From Hypomyces perniciosus (lineage: Eukaryota; Ascomycota; Sordariomycetes; Hypocreales; Hypocreaceae), in assembly GCA_008477525.1 (NCBI GenBank), contig SPDT01000002.1:2852001-2916000 (forward strand): a DNA stretch of 64,000 nt, written 5' to 3'. Positions 15,737 through 25,584 of this stretch are shown here, one piece after another. Within the stretch, counting starts at the first letter, position 1. Every line of letters begins with the position of its first letter. Under the pieces are notes generated by a model that worked only from the letters and a program-made list of their open reading frames with translations, was not told the origin of the DNA and ran no database searches. The position numbers and the translations under genes are program-made.

Positions 15737-16783
15737 ATGGCGACCATGTGTGAATACATGACCCGCGACGAGTATGTCGACCTCCAAAATAAGCTGAATG
15801 ACCAGATTCGGGATGAAGTCCGTATTCTCCATGGACATGTGGATCAGATGAAGGGAGGTGTCGCTGAAGCCCTGCGAAAGTCCGAAGTCGCAACCAAAGC
15901 CGAATTCACAAAAGTTCACAGAGAAATCAACGATGTTCGCACCGAAATGAGGGCCGAATTCAAGGATGTTCGTGCTGAAATGAGAGCCGAAATCGAAGAT
16001 GTTCGCAGAGAAATGAGAGCCGAATTCATAGATGTTCGCAGGGAAATTCAAGAACTTCGTGACGAAACAAGAGCTGGATTCCAACAAGTTCATGGACAAA
16101 TCAAGGAACTTCAAGCCCAACACGAACGCACCTGGGCTTCACAGCAGAACAACAGACTTCGAAAGCTACACCTCCCAATACGACCAGTTCCTATTCTGCT
16201 TCCTGAAAAAGGCCTCGTCTGGCCTGGCGAGGAATACTTTCCCAGGAACGCCCATGAATTCTACCAGTTGCGAACTCCAGACACTGGGGACAAAAAATAC
16301 AGGCTGGCTTGTCTCGCCGCGTTCTATGATATTGCTGAGGCAGATCCTTCTCTGGTTTTAGATTACCTAGAAGATATTCTTGGCCTGTGCGAGGAGAACT
16401 TCATCGACTCCCTCCCGAGGGCTCAACGGGGCCCTCAACGGAGGTCCCCACGGACTCCCCAGCCGAGGTTTCAAAGGAGGGCCAGACGGAGGGTTCAAGG
16501 GAAGGCCCAACCGGGGACCCGACCACAGTGGACTTCACAAGTCGTTATGCGGCCAAACCCAGATCAACCAAATCTTTCTGATGCGTCGATGGCTCGGGAC
16601 CCTGATGCTTCAGAAGAGACTCGCATTGGTTGGAATCCCAAGTGGTCACCTTATCCTTCCGTCAATCAGGTAGCAGCCACGACAGGAGGCCAAAGCAAGG
16701 ATGGTGGAGAGCCAAATTCCGATGATGGCACCCCAACCAACCCCATTACTAGCTCCACAGGGTCTAGAATGCAGGAGGAATGA
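15737..16783 (+). CDS. Coiled-coil protein with 11-residue repeats, function unknown
   Basis: This is a single-exon frame of 348 residues. Residues about 1-135 form a highly charged coiled coil. Its core, at DNA 15932-16063, repeats every 33 bp (DVRxEMRAEF and variants), an 11-residue hendecad periodicity. The middle (about 145-215) looks globular (GLVWPGEEYFPRNAHEFYQL..., then a YRLACLAAFYDI helix). The segment at 16387-16580 is Arg/Pro-rich and open in all three plus frames. The tail is polar and disordered. I do not recognise a family. The globular part suggests a real protein, so a plain repeat artefact is unlikely. A frameshift or intron near 16390-16580 cannot be excluded. The ATG at 15737 is the first in frame. 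Confidence 0.65.
   Translation: MATMCEYMTRDEYVDLQNKLNDQIRDEVRILHGHVDQMKGGVAEALRKSEVATKAEFTKVHREINDVRTEMRAEFKDVRAEMRAEIEDVRREMRAEFIDVRREIQELRDETRAGFQQVHGQIKELQAQHERTWASQQNNRLRKLHLPIRPVPILLPEKGLVWPGEEYFPRNAHEFYQLRTPDTGDKKYRLACLAAFYDIAEADPSLVLDYLEDILGLCEENFIDSLPRAQRGPQRRSPRTPQPRFQRRARRRVQGKAQPGTRPQWTSQVVMRPNPDQPNLSDASMARDPDASEETRIGWNPKWSPYPSVNQVAATTGGQSKDGGEPNSDDGTPTNPITSSTGSRMQEE
15932..16063 (+). repeat. Four 33-bp tandem units within the coiled-coil gene
   Basis: Units start at 15932, 15965, 15998 and 16031, each beginning GATGTTCG. They keep the reading frame and encode 11-residue coiled-coil repeats. The last unit diverges after its first half. Confidence 0.9.
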
Positions 16784-17823
16784 GTGGGTGGGTGGGTGAT
16801 CTGTTTTTTGATGACTTTTTTTTTCTTTCTGGTCGGCCTCATCACCACCTTGACCAAGATCTGGTTCCCTAGCGACTTTTTGTTGAACTAATGATGTTTT
16901 GCCAGCGCACAATAATGAATGACAAACGCATAGATACCCGTAATGAGAGCTACCCATAGTAATGAGAGTTCTCCATAGTAATGAGAGCTACCCATGGTAA
17001 TGAGTTACCCATAGTGATGCGTGTTATCTATGGTAATCAGAGTTAGTTGTGGCCAAGGACCCTTGCCCTCTCCCACCATTTCGTCAACGCGGTACGGAGT
17101 ATTATATACCACTCGTATTATTAAGCTAGAACGAGGCTTCCAATTACCGGTCTGGAGTCTGAACCATCATCTGTAAGTAGTAGGTAGTGGTATAAGTGCG
17201 AGGTAGTAGTATAGCCATGGATTCGTGGAAACTTGGTGCGTTCTACGACTATTAGTATTAGTATGATGTATTTCCCGATTCTCCACAAACGGTAATATTG
17301 CCTATTGGCTCCATATTTGTCGTTCGATGCATCAAGGGTCTTCCAACGTTTGTGACGCAATTATCTTGTCTGGGTGACATGATCCTAGTCGCAGAGCTCG
17401 CGTGGTTTTCCACTCCGCTCAGCTGTGTCTCCTGTTGGATCATACGATTTCTCCCATAAGGTAGGCAGGTATTTTTAAACCGTTGACCGTCCTCGCTCGC
17501 GTGCATCAAGGCCACGGCTTGGCCTTGAAAGAGTTTTTCCTCCCTCTCATCTCATCTCATCTCTCACATATCACATTTCATGGCGTCACGCAGGCCTCCC
17601 TTGTCATGGCGGTCATGGCGGTCATGGGGCATACGAATGCCCTGTGTTGTGCGCCGTATTACTTCGTACTTCTGCAGATAAGAAGCATTAGATGCCCGTC
17701 CCGAGCCTTCCCACGTGGCATTGCTTGTTGTTTCATTAATATTAATAATTAATTCCTAGATTAACTTTGGCATCTCAATCCCATCTGAACCCTATTACTA
17801 CTACAGAGTACGGAGTACATATC
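16784..17823. other. Intergenic region upstream of flavohemoglobin
   Basis: This contains the minisatellite described separately (16935-17046), a TACGGAGTA word at 17093-17101, a CTCAT repeat at about 17547-17561, GGTCATGGC repeats at about 17605-17630, and a TACGGAGTA at 17809-17817, just before the flavohemoglobin ATG. I see no gene. Confidence 0.5.
16935..17046. repeat. Degenerate minisatellite of about 19 bp, six units
   Basis: The repeating unit is close to ACCCATAGTAATGAGAGTT. Six consecutive imperfect copies are visible with small length changes. The array is noncoding, 150 bp downstream of the coiled-coil gene. Confidence 0.9.
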
Positions 17824-19128
17824 ATGGCATTGTCGTACCAGCAGGCTCGACTGGTGAAGGAAACCGTCCCGGCTCTCACCAAACATGGCGAACGCATCAC
17901 CACCACCTTCTATCGCAACATGCTCATGGACCATCCAGAGCTCAATGACTTTTTCAACTCAGCCAACCAAGCCAATGGCCGTCAGCCTAGGGCCCTGACG
18001 TCCATCATCCTCAGTTTTGCCACTAACATCAACCACATCACCGAGCTGATACCCAAGATGGAGCGCATGTGTCAGAAGCACTGCTCTCTAGGCATCAAAC
18101 CCGACCAGTATGTGATAGTGGGGGACTATCTTGTTGCTGCTTTCGCCGAGGTGCTGGGTCCTGCCATGACGCCCCAGGTCAAGGAGGCGTGGCATAAGGC
18201 ATACTGGCTACTTGCCAAGATGCTGATCGGGCGAGAGGCCCAGCTGTATCGCGATTTTAACAGTTGGCAGGGCCGGAGAAGGTTTCGCATTGAGGAGAAG
18301 GTGGAAGAGTCCGAGGACATTTACTCCTTCTACCTTGTCCCCGAGGACGGCGCCAAACTACCAACCTTCATGCCTGGGCAATATGTCACATTACGGGTCC
18401 ATGTGCCCGAGAAGGGCTTCACGCAGAATCGACAATATTCATTGAGCGACAGGCCGAGACCCGACTACTACCGCATTACAGTGAAGCGGGATCGCGGCAC
18501 ACGTCTGGCGCGGCGATCTAGCCACTTTCCTTCGTCATTTGGTCTCCATCCAGGCATTGTCTCCAACATGCTGATTGACCACAAGAATGCTGGCGACATT
18601 CTTGAACTGACGCACCCCGCTGGAGAGTTCTTCCTCGATGTCAATAATACCTCCAGCAGCCCTCTCGTCTTAATATCAGCGGGTGTTGGCGTTACTCCTA
18701 TGGTTTCCATCCTCAACACTGTTATGGAACTCCAGCCCAACAGACCAGTCTCCTGGGTTCAAGGGTCAAGAGATACAATCCCGTTCCATCTCCATATCCG
18801 AAAGCTAGCGCGCGAGAGACCCAACATCAAAACAAACATCTTCAAGACAAATCTTGCCGAGTCGGACTTGGTCGGTGTCACGTATGATCATGACGCCCGA
18901 ATAGACCTCGCCAAGATCCACCCCGAGGACCTATGGCTGTCCCATCCAGTAGCTGAGTATTACATTTGCGGGCCGGAGCAGTTTATGATAGAGATGGCCA
19001 AGCACCTGAGAGACCATGGTGTGGACAGTTCCCGGATCAAACTCGAGCTATTCAGCACAGGCGATGCCGAGTTTCAGGTCGATACTATGAGTATTGCGTC
19101 TGGAAGATCTCAGGCATCCAGCCATTAG
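17824..19128 (+). CDS. Flavohemoglobin (nitric oxide dioxygenase)
   Basis: This is a single exon of 434 residues. The N-terminal globin domain (about 1-145) has distal Tyr30 (FYRNM) and Gln54 (RQPRAL) and proximal heme ligand His86 (KHCSLG). It is followed by a ferredoxin-reductase FAD domain with RQYSLS, and an NAD(P) domain with SAGVGVTPM and a C-terminal YYICGPEQFM. Enzymes of this family convert NO plus O2 to nitrate using NAD(P)H, protecting against nitrosative stress. Length and domain order are normal. The start at 17824 places the usual MALSYQQARLVKET helix at the N-terminus. A TACGGAGTA word ends 6 bp before this ATG. The protein has no targeting peptide that I can see, so it is probably cytosolic. 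Confidence 0.95.
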   Translation: MALSYQQARLVKETVPALTKHGERITTTFYRNMLMDHPELNDFFNSANQANGRQPRALTSIILSFATNINHITELIPKMERMCQKHCSLGIKPDQYVIVGDYLVAAFAEVLGPAMTPQVKEAWHKAYWLLAKMLIGREAQLYRDFNSWQGRRRFRIEEKVEESEDIYSFYLVPEDGAKLPTFMPGQYVTLRVHVPEKGFTQNRQYSLSDRPRPDYYRITVKRDRGTRLARRSSHFPSSFGLHPGIVSNMLIDHKNAGDILELTHPAGEFFLDVNNTSSSPLVLISAGVGVTPMVSILNTVMELQPNRPVSWVQGSRDTIPFHLHIRKLARERPNIKTNIFKTNLAESDLVGVTYDHDARIDLAKIHPEDLWLSHPVAEYYICGPEQFMIEMAKHLRDHGVDSSRIKLELFSTGDAEFQVDTMSIASGRSQASSH

Positions 19129-21134
19129 ATCAATTAGGATGCCGTTCGCATCGTGCGAATGTTTATATATACTGTAGGTCATAGAGAAAAATTATGTGCT
19201 CACGAGCGATAGAATACTCCTTATTTTAGAGCAATTTAATCACCCTAGACGAGACGGCTATGCAACAATCTGGCTTATTATTATCTTTGTTGTCTGAGCA
19301 GCCTTCTTGGCGCCCCAATCTGGGTGTTATCTTGAAACGTGACCTTCGTCGATACTTGTGAGCTTCCTCTCGTGAAGAAAACGCAGTGTTGTGCTTCTGA
19401 GCGAACTTCCGAAGGCGCCAGACCCAAAAGACAAGAATTACTCAAGGGCAATAGAGCTTGGCCGTGGACAGAAAGTAAATGGTTCACTTCTTCGAGACAC
19501 AACGCGGTGTCTAGCCGGTGGATGGCTCTATATTCGTATCGTCCTTCTCTTGCTCTTGGTGGTGAAACTGGCCACCGAAAAGACGTGCTCATTATCAACC
19601 CGCCGCACAACCCACCGGTCTAGCTTACAAACCGGAACTCATGATGCCTGACGTAAGACCTAAATTGATTAGAACAATAACTACGGAGTAAACGAGTCTA
19701 GATACTAATGCGATGTGGGGAGGCTCCGGAGCACTGGTAACCAGACAAAGTCAGAAAAAAACCGAGGATAAAAGAGAAAGGGAAAAAAGATTCCGCAGTA
19801 AGGGGCAGCCACTGTCTTTTGAAAGGAACCTTCCGGGGCTAATATCATCGTATAAACTAACTAGTATTTGCTGCAACGGGCGCACTACAATTGTTACTGA
19901 GACTACTCTGTACTTCGTACTATACTATTTATCCTGTGCGGCGCGACTGACAAGGGTAGTAGTAGTGCTCCGTACTGGTAATGTGATTCTACGACGACGA
20001 GCGAGTGAGATGGACTGAGCTACTCCGTACAGGTGTTATATTTCTAGTACTAGTGTCTGTTATCGGAATGAGGATGGACTAGTACCCTTACAGTACCTTA
20101 ATAATGGATGTCGGCGCTCTAGCTGGCCGAGTCTATGACAAGCGATGGTCCGAAAGGTTTAGATCCCGAACCCATAGGCACCATCGTTTTGATTCCAAAC
20201 CCTCGTCCGTCAGTGCCGGCCAGACACGTGTAGCTTCATTGATAGTTCTGTCGGCTACTCCGTGAAGTTCATCGTAATAACGGGCTTATACATCTTTTGA
20301 TCACAGTGTTCATCTCGGCTCTTCTCTGTCTTTTCCATGGCCATGACTAGTCTTTGTAGGTAGCACGGCATTTGCCAAATTAGTCATATCATACTTCGTA
20401 CTCACCTCGCATCAGTTGCAATTGCCGAGATATAAACTTCGCACTCACTAAGCCAGGGCATAACGGTTTGGCATAACAGGTGGATCGCCCAGTCGACCTA
20501 TCTGTCTGATCTGTATTACCCCACATGGAAATGAGCTATTAGTAGTATTTAAATACGTTGGAAATATCCTCTTATACATGCCTTTGGTAGTCGTTCGTTA
20601 GCACATTAAATTAAATCGCGGATCTGGTGACGGGCAGAAAGGCCTGGACTGCGACGTGAGTTGGTGACGCCCTACGAAGCAGTAGAAGGTGCCTCGAATA
20701 GCAATCGGATTTAAATGAAATACAGCTTCAAACGCCGGCATGCCGCATCTCCGCGGCTTTCTTACGTAGGCTGTATGCACCAATGATGTATTTATTAGTT
20801 CGATCCAACAAGCCGGCTGCTTACTTGGTGGAGCAATCCATCTCATCCCCGTCAGAGTTTAGTAAATTAGAGAGGCAAAGTATACTTCGTATTAAGCAAC
20901 TAGACATGAAGCTCGTTCTGTTAGCAGGTTTTGAACCGTTATGGTGTCCTTAAATATTTGAAGTTTTGTCAACCAACAACCCCAATGACTCCTGTGATAC
21001 TTGCTCCTTTGTATTGGCTCTTTGTACGTTGGTTCGGAGACTGATAGGGTTGTTCCACTATTAATAATGTTTGTTCGTGTCGGTCTCCGTCTTCGAATTG
21101 AACTAATCGTCAAGTAGACGCGAATTGAGCTGCC
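19129..21134. other. Two-kilobase gene-poor stretch
   Basis: No gene with recognisable content is seen. Frames of up to about 100 codons near 19281-20018 and at 20598-20846 look accidental. 9-bp words occur at 19682, 19911, 20021, 20392 and 20883, making this one of the densest areas for them. Composition is slightly A+T-rich. Decayed gene remains are possible. Confidence 0.45.
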
Positions 21135-22058
21135 ATGACCCGTCTCCAACCATCACTCTCTGACGTGCCAGACGAGATCGTCTTGGCTGTCGCGGAATAC
21201 CTGGATATCCCATCCATCTTCTCATTTATTCGCTGCAGCCATCGTTTCTTGGGTGTACTTCTCGTCGCTCTTTACCAAAAGGATGCGATGACCTGCTCTC
21301 GTCCTTTCGGCCCGCCTGATCTGATGTGCCGCTTTGAAGAGGACAGTGAACAATATGCCATTCACTGGACTTGCTGGAGAAGCTTTGAGAATGCCCTAGA
21401 AGCGGCTTTACACGCAGCCGCCATTGCACCATGGTATTTTAATGCGCGCGACAAATACGACCGCACACCCTTATCTGTAGCAGCCATGCGAGGCGATGCT
21501 GCCCTCGTCCAGTGTCTACTCAATGCTGTTGGCGTTGATGCTCAGGCGCGTGACTTCCGGGGAGCGACACCATTATCACATGCCTCTTGGAATGGCCACG
21601 AGCGTGTGGTAGAGATTCTTTTAGCCCATGCATCTTCATCATTCTCAACGACCCCACAGGATGCTGGGGATGTCTATGGAATGACCCCATTGTCATATGC
21701 ATCATCCAACGGACATGACCGGATCGTGAGAATGCTTCTTCAGGCTGGTGAGGATAGATATGTTATTGATGAAGACAAACACACGCCGCTCTTCTATGCG
21801 GTGCAAGGAGGCCATGAATCAACCACACGGGTATTGTTGGAACACGGATGCTGCGACATTGAGTATTTAGACCAAGAAGGTCGCACCCCTTTGTCACACG
21901 CGGCGTGGGGTGGACATGAGGGCATTGTTCGGATACTGCTTGAGACAGACCAGGTTGATCCTGAATCGAAAGATGCGTGGGGGATGACTCCCATCATGCA
22001 TGCTGCAGCACAGGGACATGTAATAGTCTGTAAACTTCTCAATGAGGTTAGGAAATAG
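21135..22058 (+). CDS. F-box / ankyrin-repeat protein
   Basis: This is a single exon of 307 residues. Residues about 8-42 (LSDVPDEIVLAVAEYLDIPSIF...) resemble an F-box. After a linker, residues about 105-305 form six ankyrin repeats with the TPLSxAAxxGHexVVxxLL pattern (for example TPLSHASWNGHERVVEILL). It lacks the cysteine-rich tail of the larger ankyrin protein at 6.4 kb, and its repeats are more diverged. By family analogy it could be an SCF substrate adaptor; the target is unknown. The codon after the last repeat is the stop, so the protein may be a short member or a naturally truncated one. Confidence 0.8.
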   Translation: MTRLQPSLSDVPDEIVLAVAEYLDIPSIFSFIRCSHRFLGVLLVALYQKDAMTCSRPFGPPDLMCRFEEDSEQYAIHWTCWRSFENALEAALHAAAIAPWYFNARDKYDRTPLSVAAMRGDAALVQCLLNAVGVDAQARDFRGATPLSHASWNGHERVVEILLAHASSSFSTTPQDAGDVYGMTPLSYASSNGHDRIVRMLLQAGEDRYVIDEDKHTPLFYAVQGGHESTTRVLLEHGCCDIEYLDQEGRTPLSHAAWGGHEGIVRILLETDQVDPESKDAWGMTPIMHAAAQGHVIVCKLLNEVRK

Positions 22059-22992
22059 ATAAGACCTTCGATGTCTGAAAGAAGTTGGTGGAGCGCCTCT
22101 AAGCCGTGAAGGTTCCTAGCCTCGTCGCACGAGATCAAAAGCTAAATGATAAGCTGTTACTATTTATACATGCATCTGAATCTGTAAATTCCCGCTGTTG
22201 AGCAATCTCCCTAACCCATTACTTACCCCTGGAACGAGGCTCTGGGATGTTGCAAAGGACCCTTAATAACACTTCTACGTTACCACAGTTCAGATCTGCT
22301 CGCCATTATATCAACAATGTGTACTTTGCTGGAAATTGATGTGCTATTGTTGAGACATCTGTGAGAGATTCATGATTCCAATCAGGGGACAGCGACAGAC
22401 TTGCTGTGGCGTCTGTGATCCAGCTTCCTAGGTCCTGCACGCCTGCTCTTTCGCAATCTTGAGTCTGTAACTGGTGGGAGGAATAATTACTTAGGCTGAT
22501 TTCATTCGACTGGTGTTACATTTCTCATATCAACACCAGGGACTGTCCATCAGCGATCGTCATGTGGCTGCCCTCAGATATGTTTAGTTATCCGCTCTAG
22601 CAAAAGTGTAAGCTTACTGTTAGTTCGTACATAGTTGCTTACCAGTCGACGTCAAATACCACCTTAAGCAACATGATTATTTTATACGGCATTATTTTAC
22701 CAATCTTTACATTGTCATCTATAGACTTGTTGCGACATGAACTACTCTGGGATCATAGTACAGCAGTCATACATCTATCTGCCTATCAGGCCTAGTCAGG
22801 GCTGACTTATCCTGATTGAAGGTTTGTTGAACTTACGCGAACTCGCAAGCGGTTGAGCCCATAATTTGTAGGAACGGGCCGGACCGCGTGCTGGTGAGAA
22901 TTTAGGTGCACACCCTTTCCCATAGTACTCCAGTCTGTAGTAGAGAACATAGCTCCCTTCATCCCTCTGGGCACACTCTAGCTATAAGATCG
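22059..22992. other. Convergent intergenic stretch
   Basis: No gene is visible. It lies between the 3' ends of the ankyrin gene (plus) and the first HET gene (minus). Confidence 0.5.
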
Positions 22993-25119
22993 CTAAACAA
23001 TCTCCACATCTTTGCATAATGCTTCATTCCATGCCTCCCCATACATGATTCCGTGGACATAACATGGCCCCATTATGTTCTCCCCTCCATCTGGCTTCGG
23101 CCGAACAACAAGGGGCATCTTCCCTCCACGAAAGAGCATAATTTGGTCCCCAATCGCACTCTGCCTGGGGACAGCGGCAAGATATCCCTTCTCAGTCCTT
23201 GCTAGGCGACGATACAAGGTGGTTTCAGTGGCAGTAGAATATACTCTGTCTCCCAGGTTCTTGAACCCGGATAATATGCCTGTGGTCGCGATCATCCATT
23301 TGTAAAAAGCACCATTCATGCCAAGTCCTTTGAGGAAAGTGAACATCTTGGGCCCACGGAACGTCTTTCGCCACTTCCTATATCCTTCCAAGGCTGATTC
23401 TTCCCCATTCGGTACATTCCCGGCACACATTGTGATGGCAAAAGCGGTTTCGGGGTCTTCGCCAGTTGGATACTTCCGGTACTTGCTTGACAAAGCAAGC
23501 CTCTCCCACTGGATCAGCGTGTCAAAGTATGTGCCTAATCCGGTGAAAATTGTGTGGATAACACTTGTGACCTGGTTCACTGATGATGTCATGCCGTCGA
23601 TGTCTACATGATCCATCTTTGGAACGGTCAGAACGTCCCCGAGTTGTATGATTCGGTCGAATTCGTAGCCTGATAGGACGAGCGAGTCAGTGCCCGGCTT
23701 GAGTCGAGGCTCCCAATGATCAATAGTCGAGGCGCGAAATGGTCGCACCGTTGCGTCCTCCCCGTTTTCCCGATCAGCATCCCGAACCAAGCCGACAGGG
23801 GCCGGCTGTTCTAGCAAAGTCCAATCTGGAACCCAGGATGGCGAGCTTAATGTCGGCGTCACCATGCGATCGGTAAGAAGGATGTCCAGGTTCCGTGTAT
23901 TCGACATGACTGCCAGCGCTGTCCGCTTGTAGCATTCTTCCACCGAAATGGTGTAATCTGGAGCAATTCCCAACGCTTCAGATTCTTCCCTGGTGAGGAG
24001 ACCAAGGATTGAGTATACTTTGTCCCGAGGATCAGTCGCTTGTAAAGGCAAGACCTGCCAAAGAAGCGAAAGAAGGTCAACGGATTGCGAATATGCATCC
24101 GGATATTGCAACCTCAATCGTGTCAACATCATCATGATCAGTCCGCCGCGTACGATCTGTTCAGGCCTGCCTTCTAGCGCCGAATCTCCGAGAAAGACCG
24201 CCAGTGTGAAGCCGAAGTGAAAGATGTCCCAGTCAAGAGCCTTTGTACCACACACGATTATGGCTTCTCGCGCAAGACAAACTTCCTGGAGGACCCAGCA
24301 GCGCGTGAACCAAGGACGACTGATCAGCCGTAAAAAGGCTGCTGACTCTTTGCTTGTCGCGTCAGGCACGTCATCTGGTTCGGCCTCACCATCAGCGTCA
24401 CCCTTTTCCCCAGAGGCCTGCGAGTTGGAGTCGGAGACTTCGTTGGCTTCAAGTTTCCGGCTCTTGGCTTCAGCAGCCTGGCGGCGCTTTACCTCGGCCA
24501 GCTTCTCTTTCAAGAACTGGTCCTTATTCGGTCCCCACAGGACATCAACTCGGTTGACGATGCCAGCATCTTCGGTGAGCAGCGCCAGTCTATTCCTAAC
24601 CATGCGCTCGCATAGAGGGAAGATCAGGTCGCTATCTTCATCCTCCTCGCCCAGCCATATAAGCACCGTAACCGCGGCCCGATAAATGTACCGCATGAGA
24701 TTTACCTGATGCGCTCGCTCGGCGATATCATTCTGGTTGATGCAGATGGCGTCAATCCACAAGACCCTTTCCTCCTCCGCCGGACGAAGATGACGGAGAG
24801 CAGACTCCAGGTTTGCCGTTACTGAAAAGGGTTGACCACCGCAGAAAATAGAACGCCTGTTGGAGGCATCCCCCCAGCAGTATGAGAGTGCCTCGTAGAC
24901 GGGCCCATCTGATTCATCGAGTTTGGTGACTGAGAGGCGGACATGGATAGGAGCCTGTGGATCGGTGCTTGGGGCCAGTGTCAGAAGACGAATATAATCA
25001 CCGTCTAACCGATCTTGGATGTTTTCGTATTCATAGTCGGACATTTCTTTTGGCCCGAAAAGCTGGTGCTCGAGTACGGAGTAATTCTCCGTGGTTGGTG
25101 ATGATGGGAGCTGAGGCAA
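22993..25119 (-). CDS. Heterokaryon-incompatibility (HET) domain protein 1
   Basis: This is a single exon of 708 residues. The HET domain is clear: YEALSYCWGD at residues about 75-84, LWIDAICINQND at about 120-131, then the VxLMRYIYRxAxxVLIWLGEEDEDSD segment. A Ser/Glu/Asp-rich insert and a long C-terminal region with WFTRCWVLQE, DPRDKVYSILGL and SWVPDWT follow, all typical of fungal HET proteins. The C-terminus ends with a GDQIMLFRGGKMPLVVRP-type segment. HET proteins drive cell death after fusion with unlike individuals or act in allorecognition; the partner and trigger are not evident. A TACTCCGTA word (reading as coding strand) falls in codons for Tyr-Ser-Val near residue 13. The gene lies 465 bp downstream of Argonaute on the same strand. 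Confidence 0.92.
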   Translation of the reverse strand: MPQLPSSPTTENYSVLEHQLFGPKEMSDYEYENIQDRLDGDYIRLLTLAPSTDPQAPIHVRLSVTKLDESDGPVYEALSYCWGDASNRRSIFCGGQPFSVTANLESALRHLRPAEEERVLWIDAICINQNDIAERAHQVNLMRYIYRAAVTVLIWLGEEDEDSDLIFPLCERMVRNRLALLTEDAGIVNRVDVLWGPNKDQFLKEKLAEVKRRQAAEAKSRKLEANEVSDSNSQASGEKGDADGEAEPDDVPDATSKESAAFLRLISRPWFTRCWVLQEVCLAREAIIVCGTKALDWDIFHFGFTLAVFLGDSALEGRPEQIVRGGLIMMMLTRLRLQYPDAYSQSVDLLSLLWQVLPLQATDPRDKVYSILGLLTREESEALGIAPDYTISVEECYKRTALAVMSNTRNLDILLTDRMVTPTLSSPSWVPDWTLLEQPAPVGLVRDADRENGEDATVRPFRASTIDHWEPRLKPGTDSLVLSGYEFDRIIQLGDVLTVPKMDHVDIDGMTSSVNQVTSVIHTIFTGLGTYFDTLIQWERLALSSKYRKYPTGEDPETAFAITMCAGNVPNGEESALEGYRKWRKTFRGPKMFTFLKGLGMNGAFYKWMIATTGILSGFKNLGDRVYSTATETTLYRRLARTEKGYLAAVPRQSAIGDQIMLFRGGKMPLVVRPKPDGGENIMGPCYVHGIMYGEAWNEALCKDVEIV

Positions 25120-25584
25120 TTTAAATACTACAGACAGCTTCAGGCTTCAGCTCGCCATGAGGCTGAGTCAATAGAATCGATAGTCCACAGTGTAGGGCGC
25201 GTGGACCATTGCCGTAAGGCGCTTTCATTTAATCTTGCATGCAAACCGGCGATTTCTTAAAACTGACTGGAACGTTATCCACTTGATGTGAGACATCATC
25301 GGCCCGAATTCTTTATTCTCAATCCTACTAGGAGTCGGTATTTCTCTCCCCCCGATATCCTTCACTACCCCTGTTTGGCATCATGGTCTTCATTTCGCAG
25401 GGCCGTTCTCCCTTATCATCTCTCCATTCAGTCGGGAGCATATTGGTTCCGTGGCCATCCCCAACAGCAATACTCGGTTTGAGAGGCTTTAGGCAAGTTG
25501 ACTGCTGGTCGGCCATCAGCTAAGGCGTGGACGCCTATAGCTTCACGCGACGCGACGGGCACTTTATTGGAGAGCCAGGCTCTT
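25120..25584. other. Spacer between Argonaute and HET gene 1
   Basis: This is the 465-bp upstream region of HET gene 1 and 3' region of the Argonaute gene, both on the minus strand. I see no gene. Confidence 0.5.

Noticed and set aside
19281..20018. Several 86-109 codon frames downstream of flavohemoglobin
   Set aside because: Mutually overlapping on both strands, no recognised domains and rich in 9-bp words.
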